Numbered from the stretch's first letter, positions 9,035-19,058 are shown. The stretch is 64,000 nt of DNA from Pantoea latae (GCF_002077695.1 NZ_MWUE01000025.1:86587-150586), one strand, 5' to 3'. Notes: generated by a model from the sequence alone, not told the origin. Numbers and translations: made by a program.

Positions 9035-9771
9035 CGCTGACCCCGAATTTCTATCAGGATCGTCTCTGCCTTAACGTGCTGGCCGGATCGAAAGCCAACG
9101 CGCGCGCCATCTGGGAAGCGGCGGAAGGGCATGTGCTGGTGGGCGTGCTGTCAAAAAACTACAGCAGCAACGAGGCGGCCATCGCCGATATGCGCGAATA
9201 CGCCGCGCTGATCGACAACGCGCTCTCGGTCGGGCTGGGCGCGGGCGACCCAAATCAGTCAAAAATGGTGAGCGAGATTTCCGCCGTGCTGCAGCCGCAG
9301 CACGTCAACCAGGTGTTTACCGGCGTCGCCACCAGCCGCGCGCTGCTCGGCCAGTCGCAAACCGTGGTCAACGGCCTGATCTCGCCGACCGGCACGCCGG
9401 GCCTGGTAAAGATCTCCACCGGCCCGCTGAGTTCGCAGGGCAGCGACGCGCAGGTGCCGATCGACGCCGCCATCGCGCTATTGAAGGATATGGGCGGCAG
9501 CTCGGTGAAATACTTTCCTATGGGCGGCCTGAAGGCGGTTGACGAATATCGCGCCGTGGCGCAGGCGTGCGCGGCGCACGACTTCTGGCTGGAGCCGACC
9601 GGCGGCATCGATCTGGATAACGTCGAAGCGATCCTGCGCATTGCGCTGGAGGCGGGCGTCAGTAAAATTATCCCGCACGTCTACAGCTCGATTATCGATC
9701 CCGCCAGCGGCGATACGCGCGTGGAAGATGTGCGCCAGCTGCTGGCGATTTGCAAGAAACTGCTGCCGTAA
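9031..9771 (+). CDS. dgaF: DgaF-like KDGP aldolase
   Basis: A 246-aa TIM-barrel aldolase of the KDGP-aldolase family (DgaF). It cleaves 2-keto-3-deoxy-6-phosphogluconate to pyruvate and glyceraldehyde 3-phosphate. The Schiff-base lysine is most likely Lys160 in GGSSVKYFPMGG, and the C-terminal half holds the phosphate-binding WLEPTGGIDLDN. ATG 9031 overlaps the dgaE stop. This is the last catabolic step of the operon and yields central intermediates. The family differs in sequence from Eda. Confidence 0.9.
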   Translation: MTLTPNFYQDRLCLNVLAGSKANARAIWEAAEGHVLVGVLSKNYSSNEAAIADMREYAALIDNALSVGLGAGDPNQSKMVSEISAVLQPQHVNQVFTGVATSRALLGQSQTVVNGLISPTGTPGLVKISTGPLSSQGSDAQVPIDAAIALLKDMGGSSVKYFPMGGLKAVDEYRAVAQACAAHDFWLEPTGGIDLDNVEAILRIALEAGVSKIIPHVYSSIIDPASGDTRVEDVRQLLAICKKLLP

Positions 9772-9900
9772 CGCCCGCTGCGCCGGCGCGCCTCACAGGG
9801 CGTCGGCGCATGCCTGGACGTGACGCGGCGTTCGCTTTAGGCTGCTATCTTTCGGCATGATGCCGCTGAAGCATGCCATCGCTGCAACAGGTAGACCGCC

Positions 9901-11811
9901 TTGAGATTTCCTAACCAGCGCCTTGCGCAACTGTTTGACGCTTTGCAGAACGAAACGCTGCCCCAGGATGAGCTGGCGCGGCGCTTCGCCGTTTCCACGC
10001 GCACCGTGCGCACCGATATCAGCGCGCTCAACGCGCTGCTGGCGGACTACGGCGCACAGTTTGTGCTGAGCCGCGGCGCCGGCTATCAGCTGAAAATCGA
10101 CGACGCGCAGCGCTTCCAGCGGCTGGAGCCGCACAAGCGCGCGCCGCTGCGCGTGCCGCGCACCTCCGCCGAGCGCGTGCGTTATCTGCTGACGCGTTTT
10201 CTCACCGCCGCCTGGTCGCTGAAGCTGGAGGATCTGGCGGAAGAGTGGTTCGTCAGCCGCGCCACGCTGCAAAACGACATGACCGAGGTGCGCGAATGGC
10301 TGGCGCGCTATCACCTCAACATTGAGAGCAAGCCGCACTACGGCATGAAGCTGTTCGGCAGCGAAGTGGCGATCCGCACCTGTTTAACCGACCTGCTGTG
10401 GCAGATTGACCAGGAGCAGGCCGACAGCCCGCTGATCGCCGTCGAAGCGCTGCACAGCGGCATTCTCGAGACGCTGCGCCCGCTGCTGCAGCAGTGCCTG
10501 ACGCGCCATAACGTGCGCCTCAGCGACGAGGGCGAGCGCTATCTGCGCCTCTACTGCGCGGTGGCGGTGCGGCGCATCAGCGAAGGCTATCCGCTCAGCG
10601 ATCCCGGCGCGGAAGATGTCGGGCTGGACGTGCGCGAGGCGGCGCACCAGCTGATCGCGCTGCTGCGTCCGCTGGTGGGCAAGCCGGTGTCCCCAGCGGA
10701 AGAGAGCTGGCTGCGGGTCAATATCGCGGCGCGCCAGATCCAGGAGGCGGCGCCGAGCGCCATCAATGCCGATGACGCCGACGCGCTGGTGGATTACCTG
10801 CTGAGCTATATCAATACCCACTACAACTACAACCTGCAGGGCGACGCGCAGCTGCGCGCCGATCTGCTGACGCACATTAAAACCATGATCACCCGCGTGC
10901 GTTACCAGATCCATATTCCCAACCCGCTGCTGGACAATATCAAACAGCACTATCCGATGGCCTACGACGTGACGCTGGCGGCGGTCTCCAGCTGGGGCAA
11001 ATACACGCCCTATACCATCAGCGAGAACGAAATCGGCTTTCTGGTGCTGCACATCGGCGTCGGGCTGGAGCGTCACTACGACGTCGGCTATCAACGACAT
11101 CCGCAGGTGTTGCTGGTATGCGACAGCGGCAACTCGACGCTGCGCATGATTGAGGCGATGCTGCTGCGCAAATACCCGCAGCTGCAGGTGACCGCGCGGC
11201 TGTCGCAGCGCGAGTATGAGGCGCGCACGCGCATCGACGAGGATTTCGTTATCTCCACCGCGCGGCTGAGCGAGAAAGATAAGCCGGTGGTGGTGATGTC
11301 GCCGTTTCCCACCGGCTTTCAGCTGGAGCAGATCGGCAAGCTGGTGCTGGTGGACCGCACGCGGCCCTATATGCTGGAGAAGTTTTTCGACGCGCAGCAC
11401 TTCCTGATCGTCGATAAGCCGATGACGCAGTCGCAGCTGTTTCGTCAGCTGTGCGATCGGCTGGAGGCGGAAGGCTATGTCGACGCGAGCTTCTACCCTT
11501 CGGTAGAGGAGCGCGAGGCGATCGTCAGCACCATGCTGGGCGAGGGCATCGCGCTGCCGCACTCGCTCGGCCTGCTGGCGAAGAAGACCGTGGTCTATAC
11601 CGTGCTGGCGCCGCAGGGCATACCCTGGGGCGACGACACCGCCTCGGTGATCTTTCTGCTGGCGATCAGCAAAAGCGAGTATGAAGAGGCGATGGCGATC
11701 TACGATCTGTTCGTGACGTTTCTGCGCGAAAGGGCGGTGGCCCGGCTGCGCGACAGCAGCGATTTTGCCGGGTTTAAGGCGGTGGCGATTGAGTGTCTGG
11801 GACGGCTGTAA
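9901..11811 (+). CDS. BglG/MtlR-type transcriptional regulator with PRD, EIIB-like and EIIA-like domains
   Basis: A 636-aa regulator. Two N-terminal helix-turn-helix domains (about residues 1-65 and 95-160; RRFAVSTRTVRTDISALN) precede two PRDs (about 180-400). A Gat-type EIIB-like domain follows, with its cysteine at VCDSGNS (Cys407). A C-terminal EIIA-like domain has the phosphorylatable histidine in IALPHS (His554). This architecture is that of MtlR/LicR activators controlled by PTS phosphorylation. The start is TTG 9901 with a weak ribosome site; no better start is visible. It lies 129 bases after dgaF on the same strand and probably activates the operon. Confidence 0.88.
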   Translation: MRFPNQRLAQLFDALQNETLPQDELARRFAVSTRTVRTDISALNALLADYGAQFVLSRGAGYQLKIDDAQRFQRLEPHKRAPLRVPRTSAERVRYLLTRFLTAAWSLKLEDLAEEWFVSRATLQNDMTEVREWLARYHLNIESKPHYGMKLFGSEVAIRTCLTDLLWQIDQEQADSPLIAVEALHSGILETLRPLLQQCLTRHNVRLSDEGERYLRLYCAVAVRRISEGYPLSDPGAEDVGLDVREAAHQLIALLRPLVGKPVSPAEESWLRVNIAARQIQEAAPSAINADDADALVDYLLSYINTHYNYNLQGDAQLRADLLTHIKTMITRVRYQIHIPNPLLDNIKQHYPMAYDVTLAAVSSWGKYTPYTISENEIGFLVLHIGVGLERHYDVGYQRHPQVLLVCDSGNSTLRMIEAMLLRKYPQLQVTARLSQREYEARTRIDEDFVISTARLSEKDKPVVVMSPFPTGFQLEQIGKLVLVDRTRPYMLEKFFDAQHFLIVDKPMTQSQLFRQLCDRLEAEGYVDASFYPSVEEREAIVSTMLGEGIALPHSLGLLAKKTVVYTVLAPQGIPWGDDTASVIFLLAISKSEYEEAMAIYDLFVTFLRERAVARLRDSSDFAGFKAVAIECLGRL

Positions 11812-11812
11812 C

Positions 11813-11836
11813 AACGGGCGCCAGCCTGGCGCCGTT
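11813..11836. terminator. GC-rich hairpin between convergent genes
   Basis: A near-perfect palindrome, AACGGGCGCC / GGCGCCGTT around AGCCT, lies between the regulator's stop and the convergent yhaJ stop. It lacks a clear T-run on either side, so it is a hairpin that may stop or protect both transcripts rather than a classical terminator. Confidence 0.5.
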
Positions 11837-11844
11837 AGAGAGGC

Positions 11845-12744
11845 CTAGCTTCTTTTCGCCAGCAAGCGCGGGATCTCGCGCAGGCACCAGGCTTTGGCTT
11901 CGCCCATGCTGTCGCGGCGCCACGCCATAATAATATCTACCTCGCGGGTATATTCCGGGCTGACGACGCGCAGCCGACCTTCCGCAATATCCTTTTCCAC
12001 CAGCGAATAGGGCATGGTGGCGACGCCGAGGCCCGCCAGCAGTGCTCGGCGCTTGTCGTCCATGCTGCTCACCGTCAGGCGCTGCTGCTTATCCAGCAGC
12101 TGCACCGTCAGCACCGGACGCTCGCGCGCCGTGTCGGCCACCGCGATGCCGCGATATTTCACGCGCGTCACTTCCGACTGCGGCTCCGGCTCGTTGTGGA
12201 TAGGGTGATCGGCGCTGGCGACATAGACGCTCATCATGGTGTAGAGCTTGCGGGTGTTGATTTCGGTGGAGGCGCGAAAATGCATATCCGGCGCGATAAC
12301 GATATCGGCGCGGCCCTGCTCCAGCCGCTCCCACGCGCCCGCCAGCACCTCGGTGATCAGCGAAATCTGGGTATTGGCTTTTTCCGCCAGCTTCTCCACC
12401 AGCGGGAACAGCGCGTCGGTCGGCACCAGCGCCTCGGTGACGATGGTGAGGTGGGTTTCCCAGCCGCGCGCCAGCGCTTCGGCGTCGGTGGTGAGCTTGT
12501 CCGCCGCCTCCAGCAGCACGCGTCCGCGCTCCAGCAGCATGCGCCCGACGTTGGTGAATTTGGTTCGGTGGCCGGAGCGGTCGAACAGCACCACGTCCAG
12601 CTCTTCCTCCAGCTTTTGCATGGTGTAGCTGAGCGCCGACGGCACGCGCCCCAGCTCATCCGCCGCCGCCGCAAAGCTGCCGCGCCGGTCGATCGCATCC
12701 ATCACGCGCAACGCTTCCAGGGTTAAAGCCCGCTCTTTGGCCAT
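11845..12744 (-). CDS. yhaJ: LysR-family regulator YhaJ
   Basis: A 299-aa LysR regulator closely matching E. coli YhaJ. The N-terminal winged HTH reads MAKERALTLEALRVMDAI, then GSFAAAADELGRVPSALS, followed by the effector domain. ATG 12744 matches the E. coli start. In E. coli YhaJ responds to aromatic breakdown products (e.g. of dinitrotoluene) and affects virulence genes. It is divergent from the pirin gene yhaK with ~130 bp between them, so the shared region is its likely target. Confidence 0.94.
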   Translation of the reverse strand: MAKERALTLEALRVMDAIDRRGSFAAAADELGRVPSALSYTMQKLEEELDVVLFDRSGHRTKFTNVGRMLLERGRVLLEAADKLTTDAEALARGWETHLTIVTEALVPTDALFPLVEKLAEKANTQISLITEVLAGAWERLEQGRADIVIAPDMHFRASTEINTRKLYTMMSVYVASADHPIHNEPEPQSEVTRVKYRGIAVADTARERPVLTVQLLDKQQRLTVSSMDDKRRALLAGLGVATMPYSLVEKDIAEGRLRVVSPEYTREVDIIMAWRRDSMGEAKAWCLREIPRLLAKRS

Positions 12745-12874
12745 CCGCACTCTCTTTCAGGAAATTTGAATATGCACGGCAGATTAACTGGCTAACAATA
12801 CGGCGTCCAGCCTTTTACCATAATGGGTATCAAGTCTGCGGCCGCTCTCTGCCGCGGCGAGCTGGAGGATTATC

Positions 12875-13579
12875 ATGATAACAACGCGCAGTGCGTCCGC
12901 GTGCGGCCAGGCCGATTTCGGCTGGCTTCAGGCGCGCTACAGTTTCTCTTTTGGTCACTATTTCGATCCCAAACTGATGGGCTACGCTTCGCTTCGCGTG
13001 TTGAACCAGGAAGTGCTGGCGCCGGGCGCCGCCTTTCAGCCGCGCACCTATCCGCAGGTCGACGTGTTGAACATCGTGCTGCAGGGCGAGGCGGAGTATC
13101 GCGACAGCGAGGGTAATCATATCGTTGCGCGCGAAGGCGAAGCGCTGCTGCTCGCCACGCAGCAGGGCGTCAGCTACAGCGAGATCAACCTGCGTAAGGA
13201 TCAGCCGCTGACGCGCATGCAGCTCTGGCTGGCCGCCTGTCCCGAGCGAGAGAATCCGCCGCTGCAAAAAATCGTGCTGCCGGCGCGGGAAAACAGCCTG
13301 CTGATCGCCTCGCCGGACGGCGCGGGCAATAGCCTGCAGCTGCGTCAGCAGGTGTGGGTCCATCAGCTGCGGCTGGCGCCGGGAGAAGAGCAGACGCTGA
13401 CGCTGCGCGGTCCGCGCGCCTATTTACAGTCGATTCACGGCTCGCTGGAGGCGGTGACGCCTGGCGATCGTCAGGAGAAGCTGGGCTGCGGCGACGGGGC
13501 GTTTTTGCAGGAGGAGCAGCAGATTCGGCTGCGGGCGAAGACCGCGACGCGGGCGCTGGTGATCGACATACCGGTGTAA
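12875..13579 (+). CDS. yhaK: Pirin-family bicupin YhaK
   Basis: A 234-aa pirin-like protein (E. coli YhaK 233 aa). The N-terminal cupin holds FSFGHYFDP and the metal-site-type PQVDVLNIVLQGEAEYRDS. The C-terminal cupin is degenerate. Pirins can act as quercetinases or redox sensors; YhaK function is not settled. It is expressed divergently from yhaJ, which probably controls it. Its stop is followed immediately by a hairpin serving the opposite strand. Confidence 0.92.
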   Translation: MITTRSASACGQADFGWLQARYSFSFGHYFDPKLMGYASLRVLNQEVLAPGAAFQPRTYPQVDVLNIVLQGEAEYRDSEGNHIVAREGEALLLATQQGVSYSEINLRKDQPLTRMQLWLAACPERENPPLQKIVLPARENSLLIASPDGAGNSLQLRQQVWVHQLRLAPGEEQTLTLRGPRAYLQSIHGSLEAVTPGDRQEKLGCGDGAFLQEEQQIRLRAKTATRALVIDIPV

Positions 13580-13602
13580 AAAAGGGCGGCTAAGGCCGCC
13601 CT
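13577..13602 (-). terminator. Rho-independent terminator for the lpoA-dolP operon
   Basis: Read on the minus strand, an AGGGCGGC / GCCGCCCT stem is followed by a run of six T residues. It lies beyond the dolP stop and the palindromic repeat, at the end of yhaK on the other strand. It may act weakly on the plus strand as well. Confidence 0.65.
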
Positions 13603-13627
13603 GTTCGTCTGTTGCCGCTGTGCCTGC

Positions 13628-13732
13628 GCGGATGACATGGTCCGATCGCAAAGTCGCTCAGTGCATCCATGCTCGCTCGGCCCGCGCCTTCCCTGGCGCG
13701 GGACGCTTTGCTCTTCGGCCCATATCATCCGC
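13628..13732. repeat. 105-bp palindromic intergenic repeat, copy 1
   Basis: The first of three related palindromes (others at 37325-37429 and 51131-51238). Outer arms are GCGGATGACATGGTCCGA and its near-complement, a second pair is GCAAAG / CTTTGC, and the inner stem is CCCGCGCC-TTCCCT-GGCGCGGG. It sits between the convergent ends of yhaK and dolP. It is not REP/BIME, ERIC or a CRISPR unit by its sequence. Confidence 0.85.
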
Positions 13733-13762
13733 TTGTGGACAGATGAGCGGCCTGATGCTCGC

Positions 13763-14335
13763 TTACTTCAGCATAGTGAACGCGGTGGTGACGTGCTTCA
13801 CGCCGCTGACCCGGCTGGCGATATCCGCCGCCGCTTTCGCCTCTTCCGCCGTCACCAGACCCAGCAGGAACACTTCCCCGTTTTCGGTGGTGACCTTCAC
13901 GTTCGACGATTTCACCTGATCGCTGCCCAGCAGCTGCGAGCGGATTTTGGTGGTGATCCAGGTGTCTGACGACGAGGTGCCGAGGCTCACTTTCTGGCCG
14001 ATGCGGATCTCGTTGTAAACTTCGGTCGCGCCATCCACGCCCATGGTGATCTGCTTCGCGCGGCTGGCGATATCCTGCGACGGTGCCTGGCCGGTCAGCA
14101 GCACTTTGCCCTGATAGGCGGTGGCGATAATGCGCGCGTCGGTTTTGATCTGCTGATCTTTCGCCAGCGCGTTGCTGACGCGCAGCTCCAGCGTGCCGTC
14201 ATCGACCTGGGTGCCCACGGTGCGCGGGTCAGTGGCAGTTTTGGTGGCAACGGCCGCACCGCCGGCGACGACGGCAACGCAGCCCTGCAGCAGCATGGCG
14301 GTTAACAGGATGGCGACAGCGTTCAATGCTTTCAT
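13763..14335 (-). CDS. dolP: Outer-membrane lipoprotein DolP (YraP)
   Basis: A 190-aa lipoprotein with a signal peptide and lipobox MLLQGC (Cys19), followed by two BON domains (about residues 45-110 and 125-190). DolP sits at the division site, binds anionic phospholipids and supports outer-membrane integrity and amidase activation. It is the last gene of the lpoA-yraN-diaA-dolP operon, 14 bases after diaA. In E. coli dolP is under sigma-E control; no promoter motif was confirmed here. Confidence 0.94.
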   Translation of the reverse strand: MKALNAVAILLTAMLLQGCVAVVAGGAAVATKTATDPRTVGTQVDDGTLELRVSNALAKDQQIKTDARIIATAYQGKVLLTGQAPSQDIASRAKQITMGVDGATEVYNEIRIGQKVSLGTSSSDTWITTKIRSQLLGSDQVKSSNVKVTTENGEVFLLGLVTAEEAKAAADIASRVSGVKHVTTAFTMLK

Positions 14336-14349
14336 GTTTGCTCCTTCAG

Positions 14350-14937
14350 CTATTCCTGGTGTGGAAACAGTGTGTTGTCAATCAGGTCGCACAGGCAGTT
14401 CAGCGTCAGCATATGCATTTCGTGGATGCGGGCGCTTCGGTGCGACGGGATGCGAATTTCCACGTCGTGCGGGCCCAGCAGGCCCGCCAGCTCGCCGCCG
14501 TCATAGCCGGTGAGCGCAACGATGGTCATATCACGGGTCACCGCGGCTTCTACCGCTTTCACGATATCGCGCGTGTTGCCGCGGGTGGAGATCGCCAGCA
14601 GGACGTCGCCGGTCTGACCCAGCGCGCGTACCTGCTTAGCGTAAATTTCATCGTGCTGACGATCGTTACCGATCGCCGTCAGCATCACGTTGTCCGCGCT
14701 GAGCACCAGCGCAGGCAGGCTGGGGCGCTCGGTCTCGAAACGGTTGATCATGCTGGCGGCGAAATGCTGCGCGTTGGCGGCTGAGGCCCCGTTGCCGCAG
14801 CTGAGAATTTTATTGCCGTTAAGCAGGCACTGCACCAGCGTCATCGCAGCGCGGGAAATGGCATCCGGCAGCGCCTCTGCGGCGGCAATCTGGGTTTGAA
14901 TACTTTCAGTAAAACACGCTTTGATTCTGTCCTGCAC
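14350..14937 (-). CDS. diaA: DnaA initiator-associating protein DiaA
   Basis: A 195-aa SIS-domain phosphosugar-isomerase-like protein (E. coli DiaA 196 aa). It forms a homotetramer that binds DnaA and promotes its assembly at oriC. Visible SIS features are [19 protein letters not shown] and [14 protein letters not shown]. It lies 14 bases downstream of yraN in the same operon. Confidence 0.95.
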   Translation of the reverse strand: MQDRIKACFTESIQTQIAAAEALPDAISRAAMTLVQCLLNGNKILSCGNGASAANAQHFAASMINRFETERPSLPALVLSADNVMLTAIGNDRQHDEIYAKQVRALGQTGDVLLAISTRGNTRDIVKAVEAAVTRDMTIVALTGYDGGELAGLLGPHDVEIRIPSHRSARIHEMHMLTLNCLCDLIDNTLFPHQE

Positions 14938-14951
14938 ACGACCACCTGGTT

Positions 14952-15347
14952 CTATACGTCTGCATTAAAGGCATTGGGCAGCCATTCCAGCGCCGTACCG
15001 GTAATGGCGATGATGTCGAAACGGCAATCCACCGTCTCAAAACTGCCGCCGCGCTGCGCCAGCCACAGGGCGGCGGCGCGCAGCAGTTTCTGCTGTTTGA
15101 GGCGGGTGATGCTGGCCAGCGCGCCGCCGTAGCGCGCATCGCGCCGGTAGCGCACCTCCACAAACACCCAGCATGCGCCGTCGCGCATGATGAGATCCAG
15201 TTCGCCGCCGCGATAGTTCACGTTGCTGGCGACCCAGCGCAGACCGGCGCGCTCTAAATAGCGCCGGGCGCGCTGTTCCTGTTCGGCGCCGAGGCGCCGA
15301 GGGTTCAGGAGGCGGGAACGATCTCGCCCTGACGATACTGGCTCCAT
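14952..15347 (-). CDS. yraN: UPF0102 protein YraN
   Basis: A 131-aa endonuclease-like protein of the UPF0102 family, with the restriction-endonuclease-like core RGGELDLIM...[10 protein letters not shown] (catalytic-type D, E-x-K-like positions). Its cellular role is unknown. ATG 15347 gives the E. coli length and overlaps the lpoA 3' end by 43 bases. An alternative start 24 bases upstream (15371) exists. Confidence 0.92.
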   Translation of the reverse strand: MEPVSSGRDRSRLLNPRRLGAEQEQRARRYLERAGLRWVASNVNYRGGELDLIMRDGACWVFVEVRYRRDARYGGALASITRLKQQKLLRAAALWLAQRGGSFETVDCRFDIIAITGTALEWLPNAFNADV

Positions 15348-17326
15348 GACAACGTCCTGTTGATCACGCAATCCTGATTCGCGCTCAGTTTGCCGGTATT
15401 GCCGTCGATGGTGAAGCCCGGCGTCTGGCGCACCTGGTTAAAACTGTTCGCCAGCGTCCAGGCGTCAATGCCCATCGCATAGAGGCGAACCAGCGAATAG
15501 TCGTTGTTGAACGACTGCGCTGCTCGCTGCATCAGCGCCGGATTGCGGCCTGAAAGCAGCGGAATGTCGCTAAACTGCAACCCTTCCATCTCCAGACGGA
15601 AGTCAGGGCCGGCGCCTGCCTGATAGCTGCGCGAGCTGGCGTAGAGCGAGGCCGCGCTGCGGCTGCCGGTGCGCATGGCGATCATCGGCTTAATCAGCTG
15701 CAGCTCATCCTGCGTCGAGACGATATAAACCGAATCGACGCCGCCGCCGCTCGCCGCTGGCGGCGCGCTCTCCTGCTGCGGCGACGGGATCGTCAGTCCG
15801 GCGATGGTCACGCCCTGCGGTTCCGCAGGCTGCGTGTTGACCGGCGTGCCGCTCAGCGTGATGCCCGCGCCGCTGTTGATGCCCTGCTTCAGCTCGGCGG
15901 TCGAGCCGAAGCGCTGCTGCAGCGGCGCCGTGCCGCCCAGCTTCTGCCACTCCTGGGCGAAGGCGTTGACCACGCGATCGCCGAAGCTGCTGCGCGGCAC
16001 CAGCAGCAGCGGCTGGCGTTTGCCCTGATCCCACATATGGTGCGCGGCATCGCGCGCTTCGTCTTCAGGAGAAAGCGCAAAATAGCAAATATTCGGATGG
16101 TTCTGGATCTGCTCCGGCGCGTTAAGCGCCAGCACGTTGAGCGGCGTCTGGCTGTTGGCGACCGCTTCGACGTTGTTTTTCAGCAGCGGACCAACCACCA
16201 GCGTTGCGCCATCCTGCTGCGCCTGCTGCAGCACCTGCTGAATCGGCTGGCTGCTGGTGTCATAGACCTTGATCTGCGCGCTGCTGGCGGGCGCGGCGCT
16301 GGCCGCTGGCTGCGACGCCGCGGGCTGCTGAGTATCGGCTGGGGTAATCGCGGCGGCGGCCGGGCTGACCACGGTATTGGCTTCGCCGGTCGGCGCGGGC
16401 TGCGCAGCGTCTGCGGCGGCCGGCTGGGTCGCGGGCTGGGCAGTTGGCTGCGGCGCACCGTTCAGAGCGCCGTTTTTGGCGTCGTTGAAGCCTTTCTCGA
16501 TGGCGCTGGCGAACACCTGCGCCTGGCCGTTCAGCGGCAGCAGCAGTGCGATGGTGCTGGTCGAGGCTTTGGTAAAGTTCTGCGCCTGGCTGAGCGGCGT
16601 TGGCAGGGTTTTCGCCGCCGGGTTTTGCGGATAGCGCGTCTGCCAGTCTTTAAGGGCGGACTTCAGCATCTCGCCATCCTGGGCGTTGGCGCGCCAGACG
16701 TTAAGCAGATCCAGCCAGCCCTGCAGGGTATTCTCGCTGGCGTTGATCACCAGATTGCTCGCCTCCTGCGGCGTCATCTGCGTCAGCGCCTGCCAGGTAG
16801 CGTCGATGTTTTTCTGATGATCCTCGCCGCTCAGCAGCGGCTCCTGCGCGATATAGGCGCGCAGCAGCGTCAGCGAAGGTTTGCCCTGCGCGGCGGCGAT
16901 CTGCAGGCCGTAGTAGCGCGCCTGCTGCTCTTTCGACAGGTCGTCAACTTTCACCTGGCTCAGCAGCTGCGTTGCGCCCGGCACGTTCTGCTGGCTGAAC
17001 AGAAACTGCGACTTAAGCAGCAGCAGCTCCTGCTGTTGCGTGTCGCTGAGGCGGCTCGGCAGCTGGTTAAGCTGCTGCCCGGCCTGCGGATACTTTCCTT
17101 CTTTCATCAGGGCACGGATGGCAAGTAATTGCCAGTCTGTCCTGCTATCATCGCTGCTTTGCTGCACTTGCTGCAGATAGTAATCAGACCCGCCGGTAAT
17201 GGGCCCCTGAATATTTACGTTTGAGGTTTGCGGCCCCTGACCGCTACAGGCGGCTAAAATCAGCCCAGCAAGAAGGACAGGCACAAAGCGTCTTGCTTTA
17301 TGACGAACGATTTTTGAAGGAAGCAT
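15305..17326 (-). CDS. lpoA: Penicillin-binding protein activator LpoA
   Basis: A 673-aa outer-membrane lipoprotein that activates PBP1A from the outer membrane. The lipobox is LILAAC (Cys27); an N-terminal TPR-like helical domain spans about residues 30-255. A low-complexity Ala/Pro/Gln linker (about residues 290-350) follows, then a periplasmic-binding-protein-like C-terminal domain. ATG 17326 matches the E. coli length (678 aa). It is divergent from rsmI with ~60 bp between starts. Confidence 0.95.
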   Translation of the reverse strand: MLPSKIVRHKARRFVPVLLAGLILAACSGQGPQTSNVNIQGPITGGSDYYLQQVQQSSDDSRTDWQLLAIRALMKEGKYPQAGQQLNQLPSRLSDTQQQELLLLKSQFLFSQQNVPGATQLLSQVKVDDLSKEQQARYYGLQIAAAQGKPSLTLLRAYIAQEPLLSGEDHQKNIDATWQALTQMTPQEASNLVINASENTLQGWLDLLNVWRANAQDGEMLKSALKDWQTRYPQNPAAKTLPTPLSQAQNFTKASTSTIALLLPLNGQAQVFASAIEKGFNDAKNGALNGAPQPTAQPATQPAAADAAQPAPTGEANTVVSPAAAAITPADTQQPAASQPAASAAPASSAQIKVYDTSSQPIQQVLQQAQQDGATLVVGPLLKNNVEAVANSQTPLNVLALNAPEQIQNHPNICYFALSPEDEARDAAHHMWDQGKRQPLLLVPRSSFGDRVVNAFAQEWQKLGGTAPLQQRFGSTAELKQGINSGAGITLSGTPVNTQPAEPQGVTIAGLTIPSPQQESAPPAASGGGVDSVYIVSTQDELQLIKPMIAMRTGSRSAASLYASSRSYQAGAGPDFRLEMEGLQFSDIPLLSGRNPALMQRAAQSFNNDYSLVRLYAMGIDAWTLANSFNQVRQTPGFTIDGNTGKLSANQDCVINRTLSWSQYRQGEIVPAS

Positions 17327-17388
17327 ACTGTATCCAGTGATGTTTTTTTCAAGATGCTCAATATTAAATCGGCAATTCGGATGAAACA

Positions 17389-18252
17389 ATGAAACAACTC
17401 GATCGGGCAGAGATTTCTGCCAGCACGCTCTACATCGTTCCAACCCCGATTGGTAATTTGGGTGATATCACCCAGCGGGCGCTGACGGTGCTTTCGGGCG
17501 TCGATCTGGTCGCAGCGGAAGATACACGTCATACCGGACTGTTGCTACAACATTTCGCCATCGCTGCGCGGCTCTTCGCACTTCACGACCACAACGAACA
17601 GCAGAAGGCGGAACTGCTGCTGGCGAAGCTGCAGGAAGGGCAGAGCATTGCGCTGGTTTCCGATGCCGGCACGCCGCTGATCAACGATCCGGGCTACCAT
17701 CTGGTGCGCCGCTGCCGCGAGGCGGGCATCCGCGTGGTGCCGCTGCCTGGCGCCTGCGCCGCCGTCACAGCATTAAGCGCCGCCGGGTTACCGTCCGATC
17801 GTTTCTGTTACGAAGGGTTTCTGCCCGCCAAAACCAAGGCGCGCTGCGATGCGCTGCGCGCGCTGGCGCAGGAGCCGCGCACCCTGATTTTTTATGAGTC
17901 GACACACCGTCTGCTCGACAGCCTGGAAGATATGGTGAAGGAGCTGGGCGCCGATCGCTATGTGGTGCTGGCGCGCGAGCTGACCAAAACCTGGGAGTCG
18001 ATTCACGGCGCGCCGGTAGGCGAGCTGCTCGCCTGGATCAAAGAGGATGAGAATCGTCGCAAAGGGGAGATGGCGCTGATCGTCGAAGGGCATAAGGCGG
18101 ATGAAGAGGCGCTGCCCGCCGACGCGCTGCGCACGCTGGCGCTGCTGCAGAAAGAATTGCCGTTAAAAAAGGCGGCGGCGCTGACGGCGGAAATCCACGG
18201 CGTGAAGAAAAATGCGCTCTATCGCTTCGCGCTCGATCAGCAAGAGGCGTGA
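17389..18252 (+). CDS. rsmI: 16S rRNA (cytidine1402-2'-O)-methyltransferase RsmI
   Basis: A 287-aa tetrapyrrole-methylase-fold enzyme that 2'-O-methylates C1402 of 16S rRNA with SAM. The motif [13 protein letters not shown] lies at the N terminus, followed by [25 protein letters not shown] and [12 protein letters not shown]. Its 3' end overlaps the predicted rnpB promoter. Confidence 0.96.
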   Translation: MKQLDRAEISASTLYIVPTPIGNLGDITQRALTVLSGVDLVAAEDTRHTGLLLQHFAIAARLFALHDHNEQQKAELLLAKLQEGQSIALVSDAGTPLINDPGYHLVRRCREAGIRVVPLPGACAAVTALSAAGLPSDRFCYEGFLPAKTKARCDALRALAQEPRTLIFYESTHRLLDSLEDMVKELGADRYVVLARELTKTWESIHGAPVGELLAWIKEDENRRKGEMALIVEGHKADEEALPADALRTLALLQKELPLKKAAALTAEIHGVKKNALYRFALDQQEA

Positions 18253-18285
18253 CAAACGCGGTCGAATGCCCTAATATCTCGCGCC
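18249..18285 (+). promoter_or_regulatory. rnpB promoter
   Basis: GTGACA (18249-18254) and TAATAT (18272-18277) are separated by 17 bases. A G+C-rich stretch (CTCGCGCC) leads to the RNA start at 18286, as in the stringently controlled rnpB promoter of E. coli. It overlaps the rsmI stop codon. Confidence 0.7.
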
Positions 18286-18635
<350 letters not shown>

Positions 18636-18663
<28 letters not shown>

Positions 18664-18706
18664 TTTCAGGTGAAAACCCCGCGCAAGCGGGGTTTTTGCT
18701 TTCTGG
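18636..18706 (+). repeat. Direct repeat at rnpB 3' end (left junction of island)
   Basis: These 71 bases, the last part of rnpB plus its terminator, recur at 23518-23588 with a single mismatch (CTTTTCAGG versus CTCTTCAGG). The repeats bracket an AT-richer, non-syntenic segment. They may be attachment-type duplications from insertion. Alternatively they may reflect the rnpB-terminal repeat units known from E. coli. Confidence 0.85.
18673..18697 (+). terminator. rnpB terminator
   Basis: The perfect stem AACCCCGC-GCAA-GCGGGGTT is followed by T residues directly after the RNase P RNA 3' end. Confidence 0.9.
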
Positions 18707-19058
18707 CGCCTGGAATCCCCTCTGACATGTTTACCTTTCTAACACGCGCCTAAGCAGAAATGGGATACACCAACGGTTGCATTATCCCTTATACGCTTCA
18801 CCGCAACGACATTTACTAAGTCTACTTTCGCTTTATTGATCGCCAATTTTTTCACTGTTCTTTGAGTATTGATAGCCCTTGTCACTGCCGGTTTATCATT
18901 TCTCGTCTTTAGCTCATGCATATCGCTCTTCAAATTTCGCAGGATAGGGCGCGAACAACTCCTCAACATCATTAACACAATCAGCTTTGTGAAGTATGCA
19001 ACATGTGCCGTTCGTCATTAACCCGCTTCAACCCCTTCTGAGGTTGGCAGATTTCGGC

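Noticed and set aside
10384..11814. 476-codon minus-strand frame opposite the BglG-type regulator
   Set aside because: Antisense shadow of a well-supported gene in GC-rich DNA; the product is low-complexity and Arg/His/Gln-rich with no domain.
13628..13732. Palindromic repeat considered as a CRISPR unit or ERIC/REP element
   Set aside because: Copies are single and dispersed, not in arrays with spacers, and the sequence lacks the ERIC and REP cores.
16260..16480. Ala/Pro/Gln low-complexity stretch in lpoA considered as a frameshift or insertion
   Set aside because: The frame stays open through it and LpoA proteins normally have such a linker between domains.
18739..18978. 79-codon minus-strand frame in the island's left part
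   Set aside because: No ribosome site, no recognisable family, and located in decayed sequence beside an IS remnant.
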